Assembly: GCF_028401385.1 (NCBI RefSeq)
Contig: NZ_JAQOMR010000001.1
Span: forward strand, 2,792,501-2,856,500
Origin: Marinicella algicola
GTDB taxonomy: Bacteria > Pseudomonadota > Gammaproteobacteria > Xanthomonadales > Marinicellaceae
DNA length: 64,000 nt
Direction: 5' to 3'
Shown: positions 1 to 8,878 of the stretch, one piece after another
Numbering within the stretch: position 1 is the first letter of the stretch
Layout: each line of letters opens with the position of its first letter
The notes under the pieces: generated by a model
What the model saw: only the letters and a program-made list of their open reading frames with translations
What the model was told of the DNA's origin: nothing
Database searches by the model: none
Translations under genes and position numbers: made by a program

Positions 1-7
1 TTACGGT

Positions 8-1039
8 TTACTGCTCAAGCAGCTCCTTGTTCCAGCGCTGAGTCCAGTCGCTGCGCTGCTCGATGACATAGGGCCAGTCGAGCTGGACCAGGCTTTCGAC
101 CTCTTCCGGCGTATCGATTACGTCGGCGGAGGCTTCCTCTGAAAGTTCGACCATTGAATTGGTCGGGCCGAAGAATATCTGCTCGGCATAGTCGGTCTGG
201 TTTTCAACGCCGAGCGCCTTTTCGGCAAACATCTTGGCAAGCTCGGGCTCGGGGCTGTCTTTCACCAGGCAGAGCATATCACGCACCAGAACCGGGCCGG
301 GATCGCTCGGGAAGGAAAAGCCGATATCGGGATGCTCCTTCAGCGCCGACAGGACGTAACCGGAAATCATCGGCGCCATGGCCACTTCGCCGGCGTCCAT
401 CATCGCGAATATTTCATCAAGATTGGTGTAGGTCATGGCGATCGGTTTCAGTCCCTGAAGCTTTTCGAAGGCGACATCGGGATCATGCTCGTCGGCACCG
501 GCAAGACGTGCGGCAATGCCGATCAGGCCGTCACCTTCCGAACCCGGATACTGGGCAACAGCGATCATGCCGCTATATTCCGGATCCCACATGTCCGACC
601 ATTCCGGCGCTTCGGGAACGATGTTCTTGTTGTAGGCAATGCCGAGGCCGACCAGCGACATGGCATAGCAGCCATTGTTCATACCGTCCCAGATGGCCTT
701 GTACATGCCGCTCTCCGGATCGGGCGACGACACGATGCCATCGGAGAGCGCCTGGGGCGCCTCATACATGTTGAGGAAGGCGACATCCATGGTCGGATTA
801 TCCTTTTCCGCATAAATGCGGGCCATGCGATCGCCCGTGCCGCCAAGCACGAATTCGACCGAAGCGCCGGTTTCCTCTTCAATCGGATCAGCAACGTTTT
901 CGCGCAGCAGGCGTTCAATGTCGCCGCCCCACACACCGACAACCAGCGTGTGGCCGGAATAGTCATCGGCAGCGAAAGCACCGGCGGCGGGAAGGCCGAT
1001 GGCGCAGGCGAGAAGGGCTGTGGTCAGTTTCTTCAGCAT
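8..1039 (-). CDS. ABC transporter substrate-binding protein, PotD/opine type (orphan)
   Basis: Periplasmic binding protein of about 343 residues, of the family that serves spermidine/putrescine, opine and iron importers. The start at 1039 is chosen because it gives a clean signal peptide (MLKKLTTALLACAIG... ending AFAAD); a longer frame to 1147 has no leader. The mature part opens with a beta strand and a GGD(I)ERLL segment, then FVLGGTGDRMARIYAE, a pattern shared with the binding protein at 12180-13231, so the two are paralogues. No permease or ATPase lies next to it inside the window; partners could be beyond the left edge or be the system at 10496-14284. It lies downstream of a LysR gene on the same strand, separated by about 220 bases. 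The substrate cannot be read from sequence. Frame intact. Confidence 0.88.
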   Translation of the reverse strand: MLKKLTTALLACAIGLPAAGAFAADDYSGHTLVVGVWGGDIERLLRENVADPIEEETGASVEFVLGGTGDRMARIYAEKDNPTMDVAFLNMYEAPQALSDGIVSSPDPESGMYKAIWDGMNNGCYAMSLVGLGIAYNKNIVPEAPEWSDMWDPEYSGMIAVAQYPGSEGDGLIGIAARLAGADEHDPDVAFEKLQGLKPIAMTYTNLDEIFAMMDAGEVAMAPMISGYVLSALKEHPDIGFSFPSDPGPVLVRDMLCLVKDSPEPELAKMFAEKALGVENQTDYAEQIFFGPTNSMVELSEEASADVIDTPEEVESLVQLDWPYVIEQRSDWTQRWNKELLEQ

Positions 1040-1196
1040 GTTGTTCCAATTCCCTTGTTTGTATGATTGGTTGTGACCCGGATCGCGAACCACTTGGCCG
1101 CTTGCCGCGCATCGAGAAGAGGTCAACTGCGGACCCGCCTCTCTCAAACCAATTAAACGGCAGGAAATGATGTTTCATAAGATCCTTGACCCCAAT

Positions 1197-1211
1197 AGAC
1201 TCTATTAGTCT
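1197..1211. promoter_or_regulatory. Inverted repeat AGACT-N5-AGTCT upstream of the binding-protein gene
   Basis: A 5-bp perfect inverted repeat with a 5-bp centre (AGACT CTATT AGTCT) lies in the 223-base gap between the LysR stop and the binding-protein start. The size and AT-rich centre would suit a LysR half-site pair, but arms this short occur by chance, so this is only a candidate operator. Confidence 0.25.
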
Positions 1212-1262
1212 CCACGAATGGGTTCGCGCCAAGTTTCACTTGATGGACGGGGGAGAATTCGC

Positions 1263-2186
1263 TTATCTCTTTGGCAACCCGGCGCAACAATTTCCTGAAC
1301 CACTGGTTGCCGGGGAGAGATGCGACCGTTCATGCCACAGCGTATAAAAGCTCATGCGAGCCAGTTCCTCCGGCGCACCGACAATCGAGAAGGCGCCCGA
1401 CTGCGCCATCTGCTCGGCAAAGGGGCGGCTGCTGGTGAACACCAGATCGGTGCGCGCCAGCATGTGTGGCACCAGTGTGAACTCGGACACAGACATGGCG
1501 ATCTCCCGCTTGGCGTCAAGCTGAGCGAGCTGCCCGTCAATCGGACTGATGGCCGGGCTCGTATGCGGGGTCGGCGACAGGTGGTCGAGGCTCATATATT
1601 CCTGAAGATCGATACGGGTGCGGCCGGCGAGCGAGTGCTCGTTGCGCATCACCAGCACAATGTCAGTCTCAAGCAGTGGTGCAAAACGCAAATAGTCGCG
1701 CGGCATCGGCCAATTGCCGATCACCATGTCAAGCTTGCCTTCCTCAAGCTCGGTAAATATCCGCGATTCCTCAGGGATTGTGCAGAAATCAAGCGGCATG
1801 TTTGGTGCCTCGCGGCGGACGAGGCTCGCCGATGCGCGGCATGAAGAAGGTGCCCAGGCAATTGGCGGCGTAAAGACGGAAACGGCGATTATAGCGCCAT
1901 GGGTCGAATGTATCCTCGGAAACCGCGAGCGCATCGATCTCACGCAGGATATGCGAGACTTGGGCTCTGAGCGCGAGCCCTTTTCCGTCGGAATCAGTTT
2001 CACCCCGGAGCGAACCAGAAGCGGGTCGCCGAGGATTTCGCGCAGCCGCTTCAGCGCCAGAGAGACGGATGGTTGGCTCTGACCGAGTATAGTGGCGGTT
2101 TTCGAAACACTGCATTCGTCAAGCAGAACGTCGAGGATGCGCATCAGGCGCAGGTCGAGTCCGTGGTCTCCGGCTGGTGTGGCCAT
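1263..2186 (-). CDS. LysR-family transcriptional regulator (three apparent frameshifts)
   Basis: LysR-type regulator of about 305 residues. The N-terminal winged helix-turn-helix is clear (ECSVSKTATILGQSQPSVSLALKRL, then DPLLVRSG). Reading frame breaks: near 1980 the protein continues in another frame (LALRAQVSHILREID...), returns near 1829 (ASLVRREAPNMPLDF), and near 1310 the last residues should read NQWFRKLLRRVAKE in another frame. The first two breaks compensate, so an open frame of 307 residues hides a wrong central segment. It is divergent from the amidohydrolase at 2333 and upstream of the orphan binding protein, and so probably controls one or both. It is a close paralogue of the regulator at 16888-17887, which shares the PSVS...LKR...DPLLVRSG and SPANxW signatures. 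Confidence 0.85.
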   Translation of the reverse strand: MATPAGDHGLDLRLMRILDVLLDECSVSKTATILGQSQPSVSLALKRLREILGDPLLVRSGVKLIPTEKGSRSEPKSRISCVRSMRSRFPRIHSTHGAIIAVSVFTPPIAWAPSSCRASASLVRREAPNMPLDFCTIPEESRIFTELEEGKLDMVIGNWPMPRDYLRFAPLLETDIVLVMRNEHSLAGRTRIDLQEYMSLDHLSPTPHTSPAISPIDGQLAQLDAKREIAMSVSEFTLVPHMLARTDLVFTSSRPFAEQMAQSGAFSIVGAPEELARMSFYTLWHERSHLSPATSGSGNCCAGLPKR

Positions 2187-2332
2187 AAGAAAAACTCGCT
2201 TCCTTTCAAAAGGCTTCGATCTGGCCGGAACGCCCCCACCAATGGCGGTCCGGTCGGTGCAATTTCATCCCCGATTTATCAATAAGCAAATTTCATGCCG
2301 AACGCGAAAAACGGCACCAAACGGAGTAAAAG

Positions 2333-3838
2333 ATGGCAATCCTGATCAAGAACGGCCTCGTTATCAACCAGAAAACCGGCGCGCATAGCTTTGCAACCGG
2401 CGATGTTCTGATCGACGGTGACCGGATTATAGGCAAAGGCGGCGATCTTTCTGCGCGCGCGGCCGCATTTCAGGACCTCGAGGTCATCGACGCGGCCGAC
2501 AAGCTTGTCATGCCCGGCTTCATAGACGCCCATATGCATTCCAATGAGGGCTTCGAGATGGGGCGCTATGACAATCTGCCGCTCGAAATCTGGCTGTCGG
2601 AGGTCTATCCGCCCTTCGGTTCGCCCGCGATGACATGGCGCGAACACTATCTGAGGGCCATGCTGGTCGCGATCATGTCTCTGCGTTCCGGCGTCACCAC
2701 GCTTCAGGACGACGTGATCAACATTGCGGGCACACCCGAAGCTGTCGACGCGACGGCATCCGCCTTCCGCGATGCGGGTCTGCGCGGCTGGATTACCGCT
2801 TCGATGTGGGACGAAAGCTATTGCAACAGCCTGCCGTTCATGGGCGACCTCATGCCACCTGAGATGAAGGTGCGTCTCGATGCCATGCCGGCACCGGACT
2901 GGAAGGAACAGATCGCACTTTACGAAGAGCTTTCCGGCAACTGGCACGACAAGGACAACATCCGCATCATTCTCGGCCCCTGCGGTCCGCAGCGTTGCTC
3001 GGAAAGGCTTCTGCAGGAGGTTGCCTGCCTTTCAGAAGCGCGCGACCTTCCGGTACATTGCCATGTTCTGGAGACCAAGACCCAGGCTGTGACTGGCGCG
3101 GAAAAATATGGCCGCACGCTGGTTCAGTTCTTGAGGGATATGGGTCTGATGACCCATCGCCTGACCATGAACCACGCAATCTGGCTGACGGACGAGGACA
3201 TCGCAATGATGGGCGTGGCCGGCTGCTCGACCACGCACAATCCGCTGGCCAACCTCAAGCTCGGCTCCGGTGTGTCGCCGGTGCGCAAGCTGAAGAATGC
3301 CGGCGTCAATATTGCGCTCGGCTGTGATGGCGTGGCCTCCGCCGATACGGCAGACATTTTCGTGGCGTTCAAGGCTGCTGCCGGCCTGCACAAGATTGGC
3401 ACTTTCGATTACCATGACTGGATCTCGGCCCATGAAGTCTATGACATGGCAACAACGGCGGCCGCCCGTTCCAGCCTGATGGAAAGCGAAGTCGGCACGT
3501 TGGAGGAAGGTATGCTGGCCGACGTCATTTTGATGGACAAGACCGACTGGGGCTTCATGCCGCTGCATGACCCGATCAGAAAGATCGCCTTTTCGGTCAA
3601 TTCCGATGTCGTCACCCACTCGATCGTCGGCGGCAGGACAGTGATGAAGGATCGCAAGCTCACCATGGTGAATGAAAACGATCTGCGCGGCGAGATTGCC
3701 GAAGCCGCCGCCAAATTCGAACGCGATCACTGCCCGGAAATGAGCAAGGGCGCGGCAGAGGTCCGCCCCTGGCTCGACCAGATGTACAACAAGGCAACAA
3801 CGCGTGAAATTGGCCTTTATCCGCGCGTAAAGGCCTGA
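2333..3838 (+). CDS. Metal-dependent amidohydrolase, ATZ/TRZ type (SAH deaminase/hydroxyatrazine hydrolase-like)
   Basis: Intact 501-residue amidohydrolase-superfamily enzyme, a TIM barrel with a flanking beta-sandwich. Metal and catalytic residues of the ATZ/TRZ subgroup are present: HxH at residues 67/69 (DAHMHS), H244 (VHCHVLE), H281 (MNHAIW) and D332 (GCDGVASADT). Members deaminate or dechlorinate purines, SAH, guanine and s-triazines, hydrolysing a C-N or C-Cl bond on a heterocycle. The ATG at 2333 follows a purine-rich GGAGTAAAAG. It is divergent from the LysR gene (146-bp shared promoter region) and followed 28 bases later by a DenD-like dehydrogenase, probably as one transcript. Exact substrate unknown; the neighbouring amidases point to N-containing small molecules. 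Confidence is for the family, not the substrate. Confidence 0.9.
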   Translation: MAILIKNGLVINQKTGAHSFATGDVLIDGDRIIGKGGDLSARAAAFQDLEVIDAADKLVMPGFIDAHMHSNEGFEMGRYDNLPLEIWLSEVYPPFGSPAMTWREHYLRAMLVAIMSLRSGVTTLQDDVINIAGTPEAVDATASAFRDAGLRGWITASMWDESYCNSLPFMGDLMPPEMKVRLDAMPAPDWKEQIALYEELSGNWHDKDNIRIILGPCGPQRCSERLLQEVACLSEARDLPVHCHVLETKTQAVTGAEKYGRTLVQFLRDMGLMTHRLTMNHAIWLTDEDIAMMGVAGCSTTHNPLANLKLGSGVSPVRKLKNAGVNIALGCDGVASADTADIFVAFKAAAGLHKIGTFDYHDWISAHEVYDMATTAAARSSLMESEVGTLEEGMLADVILMDKTDWGFMPLHDPIRKIAFSVNSDVVTHSIVGGRTVMKDRKLTMVNENDLRGEIAEAAAKFERDHCPEMSKGAAEVRPWLDQMYNKATTREIGLYPRVKA

Positions 3839-3866
3839 AAACGAAGCATCTGGAAAAGGAAGCTGC

Positions 3867-4814
3867 ATGGTCTCCGTCGCAATCATCGGTGCTTCCGGCA
3901 TGATTGGCCGCACGCTTGCCCAAACGCTGATCGCAAGAGGAAGGCTCGACGAGCTTTTTCTTTCCGATATCCGCTCAAGCGACATTGGCGGCGACGGCGT
4001 TCACTGGGTCACCGGTGACGCAGCGGATCCGGAGACGATCGGCCTGCTGGTGGGATTCGAACCGGATGTGATCTTCCACGTCGCCGCCACCGCCATGGGG
4101 CAAGCCGACAGCGATTTTGCCATTGGCTACCACATCAATTTCGATACGGTGCGGACCACCGTCGAGGCAATCCGGATTGCGGGCAACAACTATTGCCCGC
4201 GCCTTGTCCACGCCTCATCGATCGGGGTCTACGGCGCACCGTTTCCGGCGCTGATCGATGAGGCGGCGAGGCCCCGTCCGGATAGCTCCTACGGCACACA
4301 AAAGCTGATGAGCGAGGCAATCATTGCCGATTACGCACGCATGGGCTTCCTCGACGGCATCTGCCTGCGTCTGCCGACAATTGCGGTGCGGCCCGGTCAG
4401 GCGACCCACGGCAATTCCGGCTTTTTCTCCAACATCATCCGCGAACCGCTGGAAGGCAGGCGTGCACTTCTGCCGGCAAGCGATGATGTTCGCCACTGGC
4501 TGGCGTCGCCGGAAACGGCTGTTGCCCAGCTTATCCATGCAGCAAACATTGATGGTCGCATTGCGCCAGAAGCACGGGCGCTGGTGATGCCGGGCATCTC
4601 GCTCACCGTCGAAGTGCTGCTGTCGGCGCTGGCGGAACGCGGCGGAGAGGACCTGCTGTCGCTGATCGACCGCTCACAACCGCCAATCTACGGACCGCAG
4701 GATTTCCCGGCATGCTTTTCAGCAAAGACCGCCCGCAAGATGGGCTTTCCACTACTGGAGGAGAAGGCTGTGGATTTCATTGACGGTTTTCTGAGACACC
4801 GCTTTAAGGCCTGA
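3867..4814 (+). CDS. NAD-dependent epimerase/dehydratase family protein, D-erythronate dehydrogenase (DenD)-like
   Basis: Intact 315-residue extended short-chain dehydrogenase. It has the N-terminal nucleotide-binding motif GASGMIGR, the active-site serine stretch HASSIGVYG and the catalytic YGTQK (YxxxK). The segment around NSGFFSNIIREPLEG followed by RHWLASPETAV resembles D-erythronate dehydrogenases (DenD), which oxidise four-carbon sugar acids. The usual partners of DenD (OtnK-type kinase, OtnC-type aldolase) are not here; instead it follows the amidohydrolase at 2333-3838 with a short gap, so it may act on a hydroxylated product of that enzyme. It ends only 7 bases before the convergent gamma-glutamyltransferase-like gene. 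Family certain, substrate inferred by resemblance only. Confidence 0.85.
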   Translation: MVSVAIIGASGMIGRTLAQTLIARGRLDELFLSDIRSSDIGGDGVHWVTGDAADPETIGLLVGFEPDVIFHVAATAMGQADSDFAIGYHINFDTVRTTVEAIRIAGNNYCPRLVHASSIGVYGAPFPALIDEAARPRPDSSYGTQKLMSEAIIADYARMGFLDGICLRLPTIAVRPGQATHGNSGFFSNIIREPLEGRRALLPASDDVRHWLASPETAVAQLIHAANIDGRIAPEARALVMPGISLTVEVLLSALAERGGEDLLSLIDRSQPPIYGPQDFPACFSAKTARKMGFPLLEEKAVDFIDGFLRHRFKA

Positions 4815-4821
4815 AACCCTT

Positions 4822-6408
4822 TTAATCGGCGAGTGCGAGGCCATCGGCGCGCGGATCGGTCGCCGCTTCCATCAGCCCGTTTTCATGCAGCACCACGGCG
4901 CCGGCATGGCCCGCCGCATCCGAGAATGCAGGAAGCATTTCCACATCGTGACCGGCATTCTTCAGCAACGCGACAAGAGCCGGATCAAACCGGTTCTCCA
5001 GTTTCAGCGTGGTGGTCTCCTCGCCCCAGGTGCGCCCGAGCAACCAGCGCGGCGCGGTCACAGCGGCCTGGAGGTCTTCGCCGAACTGGACATGGCGCGA
5101 GAAGATAGCCGCCTGCGTCTGCGGCTGGCCCTCGCCGCCCATGGTGCCATAGGCCATCACGCGACCGTCTTTCAGATGCGCAAGGGCCGGGTTCAGCGTG
5201 TGGAACGGGCGTTTTCCAGGGGCAAGCTGGTTCGGACCGGGCACAAGCGAGAACCCGGCGCCGCGGTTCTGGAAAAACACCCCTGTCTCAGAACAGGTCA
5301 TACCGGAGCCGAACTCCCAATAGACGCTCTGGATAAAGGAAACGACATTGCCATAGCGGTCCGCCGCGCCCATCCAGATCGTATCGCCATCTGCCGGTTC
5401 ATAAGGCCATGGCAAGGCCTTGTTCATGTCGATCTTTGCCGCAAGCGCATCAAGGCGGTCACCCGCAAGCCAGTCCTGCGCCGGTTCGGCCATGAAATCC
5501 GGATCGCCGAGCCCGGCATTGCGCTCGATAAAGGCCTGTTTGGTGGCTTCGATCAGGCCGTGGAGATGGTCAAACCCCTCACCTTGGGCAATGCCCAGCC
5601 GGTCAAACAGCGCCAGGATCATCAGCGAGGCGACGCCTTGCGTCGGCGGGATCATGTTCATCAATGTGCCATGCGAGGTCTCGACATGGAGCGGGTCGAG
5701 AATGCGGGCCTCATAGGCCGCGAAGTCTTCCAGACGCAGCGGGGAGCCGTTCTTCTCCAGAAACGTCGCATGGGTACGCGCAAGATCACCAGCATAATAA
5801 GACGATAACCCTTCAGCCGCGAGCGTCCGCAACGTCGTCGCCAGCGGTTTCTGGCAAAGCCGCGCCCCCGCCTCGGGAACGTCACCATCGATCAGAAATG
5901 TTTCGGCAAAGCCCGGCACTTCGCGCAGACCGCCAAGTTTGGCGGCCGTGCATTCCGACTGGTTTCCGGTAACAGCGATGCCGTTTTCAGCATAGGCGAT
6001 TGCCGAGGAAAGAAGCATTTCGAGCGACAGCCGCTGTTCTTCCGGCACCAGCGACAGCGCCTTTTCCCAGCCGCCGATCGTGCCCGGAACCGTGAGGGCG
6101 GCAAGGGGCCCGCGCGTCGGCATGGCGTCAACAAAACCGCGTTCGCTATACCAATCTGGTGTTGCAAGCCGGGCCGCCTGACCACAGGCGGAGATGCCCG
6201 TTACCTCCTGGCCGGGACGATGGATCAGCCAGAAGCCGTCGCCACCGATCCCGTTCATATGCGGATAGGTGACGGCAATCGTTGCGGCGGCGGCGACCAT
6301 AGCCTCCATCGCCGTGCCGCCAGCCTGCAGAATGTCGCGTCCCGCCAGCGCAGCAGCGCGGTGCGGTGCGGTGAAGGCCCCGTCAAAGCCTGTCGCGGAA
6401 TGAAGCAT
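4822..6408 (-). CDS. Gamma-glutamyltransferase family protein (HpxW/oxamate amidohydrolase-like)
   Basis: Intact 528-residue Ntn-hydrolase of the gamma-glutamyltransferase family. Such proteins self-cleave before a threonine that becomes the nucleophile; the likely site is the T of DGDTIWMGAADRYGN near residue 340. Other family features are GGDGFWLIHRPG (N-terminal), EFGSGMTC and the Gly-Gly region YGTMGGEGQPQTQ. There is no signal peptide, so it is probably cytoplasmic, unlike the periplasmic glutathione-degrading enzymes and more like HpxW (oxamate amidohydrolase). It is the last gene of a five-gene operon with an amidase and an AtzH-like protein, which supports a role in amide catabolism rather than glutathione turnover. 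The exact substrate is inference. Confidence 0.88.
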   Translation of the reverse strand: MLHSATGFDGAFTAPHRAAALAGRDILQAGGTAMEAMVAAAATIAVTYPHMNGIGGDGFWLIHRPGQEVTGISACGQAARLATPDWYSERGFVDAMPTRGPLAALTVPGTIGGWEKALSLVPEEQRLSLEMLLSSAIAYAENGIAVTGNQSECTAAKLGGLREVPGFAETFLIDGDVPEAGARLCQKPLATTLRTLAAEGLSSYYAGDLARTHATFLEKNGSPLRLEDFAAYEARILDPLHVETSHGTLMNMIPPTQGVASLMILALFDRLGIAQGEGFDHLHGLIEATKQAFIERNAGLGDPDFMAEPAQDWLAGDRLDALAAKIDMNKALPWPYEPADGDTIWMGAADRYGNVVSFIQSVYWEFGSGMTCSETGVFFQNRGAGFSLVPGPNQLAPGKRPFHTLNPALAHLKDGRVMAYGTMGGEGQPQTQAAIFSRHVQFGEDLQAAVTAPRWLLGRTWGEETTTLKLENRFDPALVALLKNAGHDVEMLPAFSDAAGHAGAVVLHENGLMEAATDPRADGLALAD

Positions 6409-6415
6409 GATACCC

Positions 6416-7574
6416 TCAGATGAAGCGTTTCGCCGTTTCGATCAGCAACCGGTCGCTGCCGGGCGCTGCAACCAGTGAAAGTCCAAGCGGAGAACCCTGA
6501 CTTGCCGTGATCGGTACCGACAGTTGTGGCAGGCCGCCATGCCCGGCTATGGCGAGCATGGAGAGTGCACGGTTGCGGAAAGTCTCGACAATGTCATTGC
6601 CGGCGGTCAGGAGCGGCGCGGGACCCGGCGAGGTCGGATAGACCAGGACGGTCCCCCGCGACAGGACCCGGCTCAAATGCGCGCGAAACGCTGCGCGCCT
6701 TGTCTTCGCCTCATCAAACTCTTCCGGGGTGATCTTCGCGGCCATGGCGAACCGGTCGCGGATACCGGGACCGAATTCGGGCTCGCGCTTTTCGATCCAC
6801 GACCCGAAATGCCGCCATACCTCATAACCCTGATGGGTGCGGAACACCGGCAGCAATGATTTCAGGTCGCCGCCCGGAAGCAGCGAACTGTCATTGCGGT
6901 CGCCCTTCGGCAGGGCTGATTTCAGAGCCGCTGCCGCCTCATCCTCGCACAGCCGCCAGACATCAGCGGGGAACACCAGCCGGACGTCTTCTTCGGCGCC
7001 TTGTCCGTCGGCAAAGATTTCACCAAGAAGAGACAGCGTTTCCAGATCGCGGGTCAGAAAGCCCGGAACATCATAACTTTCAGCAAGAGACAGCAGCCCC
7101 TCGCCCGGCACCAGACCATGGGTCGGGCGCCAGCCGAAAAGCCCGCAGAAGGAGGCGGGCAGACGCACCGAACCGCCTGTATCCGAGCCGAGCCCGATAT
7201 CGACAAGCCCTGATGCAACAGCAGAGGCCGAGCCGGAGGAAGAACCACCGGGAACGCGCGAAGGAGCAGCGGGATTTTCCGGCGTACCGAAACGGGCGTT
7301 GACACCCATCAGGCTATAGGCGAGTCTCGTCCATATGCACCTTGCCGGCGAGCGCGGCGCCATTATCAAGAAGGGTCTGGACCGCAGAAGCATTATACGC
7401 TGCCGGTGCCTGATCCTCCGCCCACTCGGGATTGCCGCCGCCAGTGACGGTGCCCTTGACGTCGAAATTGTCCTTGACCGCAACGGTCAACCCCGAAAGC
7501 CGCTCGGTAACCGGTGTCTCCAGTGTGACAGGTGGCTCGAAACGTTCGACAAAGGGTCCGATTGATTGCGTCAT
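6416..7574 (-). CDS. Amidase, amidase-signature family, AMI1-like (one frameshift)
   Basis: Amidase-signature hydrolase of about 386 residues, a typical length for the short AMI1-type branch. The catalytic set is visible: the Lys of [11 protein letters not shown], the cis-Ser of [11 protein letters not shown] and the nucleophile Ser of [11 protein letters not shown]. The start at 7574 begins [12 protein letters not shown]. The frame breaks near 7320: HMDETRL in one frame joins [17 protein letters not shown] in the next. It is 7 bases upstream of the gamma-glutamyltransferase-like gene and downstream of an AtzH-like gene. AtzH domains are found next to or fused with such amidases, so the two probably act together on a small amide. 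A small AtzG/HpxX partner is not seen. Confidence 0.85.
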
Positions 7575-7685
7575 GAAGCATGTCCGATAATGGAGGATCG
7601 AAAACCAGAGCATGCACGCAGGTCGTTGAAAACGCAACGCGAAGCTCACAGCCGAAATTGCCGGGCTGAAGCCCGGCAATCGGTA

Positions 7686-8095
7686 TCAATGGGATTTGCC
7701 CATCAGCGACACATGGGCGGCGGCAACCTTCCAGCCGGAAGCCGTGCGGATCCAGGTCTGGCTTTGCCGCCCCGCACGGCGGCACCCGGCCGCTGAAACT
7801 CAAGATCGCAAACCGCGCAATCCTTGCCGAAGGTGGTGATCTGGCGGCGAATGACATCACGCCGGGGCGAGCCGCCCGACCTGCCCTTGCGGAAGTCGCG
7901 GATTTCGGAAATACCGTAGAGGTTCTCTCCGACACCGTAGCGCAGCGTTTGCTCGCTTTCCCAGAACAGCGCGTCCAGCGTATCGAGGTCGTTTTCCATC
8001 AGCGCCTTTTCATAAAGGTCGCAGAGTTTGGTGACCTCTTCGAGGATCTCGGGAAGATTGACGGGCTGAACCGCCGCCTGATTGTCTTGGGTCAT
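7686..8095 (-). CDS. AtzH/HpxZ-like protein (NTF2 fold, DUF3225-like; one frameshift)
   Basis: Small protein of about 136 residues with the NTF2-like cone fold seen in AtzH and HpxZ: an N-terminal helix pair ([23 protein letters not shown]), then [16 protein letters not shown] and a beta-rich C-terminus. The frame breaks near 7790; in the corrected frame the end reads [15 protein letters not shown] then [10 protein letters not shown], which is the diagnostic C-terminal strand pair of the family. The corrected stop is at 7686. AtzH-type proteins have been reported as amidases or as partners of AtzE-type amidases in cyanuric acid and oxalurate breakdown. Here it sits directly upstream of the amidase gene in the same operon. 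Confidence 0.8.
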
Positions 8096-8098
8096 GTT

Positions 8099-8878
8099 TC
8101 AACTCGATGAAAGGCCAGCGACGATCTCATCCGAGGAACAGACGAAGCCGAAACATTGGCGGGTGTTGTAAAGGGTCGCATCCATGCAGAATTGCGGCGA
8201 TGTGGTTGCCGCGCAATCCTCGACCAGAATGCAGTCATAGCCGAGGAAATTGGCATCCTGCAAAGTGCAAAGTACGCACTGGTCGGCGTTCACCCCCGCG
8301 AACAGAAGGGTCGTCACACCGAGATTGCGCAATATGCTGTCGAGTTCCGTATCCTGAAAGCCGGACATCCGGAACTTGTCGACCGCGATATCGGTTTCGG
8401 CGATTTCCAGCTCATCGACGACGGCGGCGGCCCAGCTATCCTTTTCCAGCACATTGGCGCCATTGGGCAGCGGATCACCAATCCCGGTTTCCCGGCCCGT
8501 CGGCTTATAGACATGGAGTGTCGAGGGCGGCAGATTTGCCTTGTCCGGGCGGTTGCCCCAGTTGAGCCACACGACCGGCACCTCGGTGGCGCGCAGACCG
8601 GGCAAAAGCCGGTTGAGCGGTGCGATCGGTGTGCGCGCCGGCGTCACATCAACCCCGATGCCGGCAAGCCAGCCGTCGGGATGGCAGAAATCGTTCTGCA
8701 TGTCGATGATCACGATGGCCGTGCGGTTAAGATCGAGGACAATCTCGCGGTCCTGGTCTTTCACAGACAACGGACGCGGCTCAGGCTGAGGGCGGATCAT
8801 GTCGACCCGGCCCGCGGAGACCTGCCACCGGTTCAGCCGCGAAGGCCCGAGCGGCAAGGCATGGGCGTCTTCGAGCAT
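8099..8878 (-). CDS. Isochorismatase-family cysteine hydrolase (RutB-like)
   Basis: Intact 259-residue cysteine hydrolase. The catalytic triad is visible: D59 (IIDMQNDF), K168 (VDKFRMSGFQDTELD) and C201 (NADQCVLCT). The N-terminal extension, the SGFQDTELDSILR stretch and the overall length resemble ureidoacrylate amidohydrolase RutB and biuret/carbamoyl hydrolases rather than true isochorismatases. These enzymes cleave carbamoyl or ureido amides. The start codon overlaps the stop of the upstream cupin gene (ATGA overlap at 8876-8880), which indicates translational coupling. It is the second gene of the operon 9305-4822. Substrate not determined. Confidence 0.88.
   Translation of the reverse strand: MLEDAHALPLGPSRLNRWQVSAGRVDMIRPQPEPRPLSVKDQDREIVLDLNRTAIVIIDMQNDFCHPDGWLAGIGVDVTPARTPIAPLNRLLPGLRATEVPVVWLNWGNRPDKANLPPSTLHVYKPTGRETGIGDPLPNGANVLEKDSWAAAVVDELEIAETDIAVDKFRMSGFQDTELDSILRNLGVTTLLFAGVNADQCVLCTLQDANFLGYDCILVEDCAATTSPQFCMDATLYNTRQCFGFVCSSDEIVAGLSSS

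Noticed and set aside
154..1066. Long plus-strand open frames opposite the first binding-protein gene, and many similar frames across the window
   Set aside because: They are GC-rich antisense or off-frame shadows with Arg/Pro/Ser-rich composition, no family motifs and no ribosome-binding sites.
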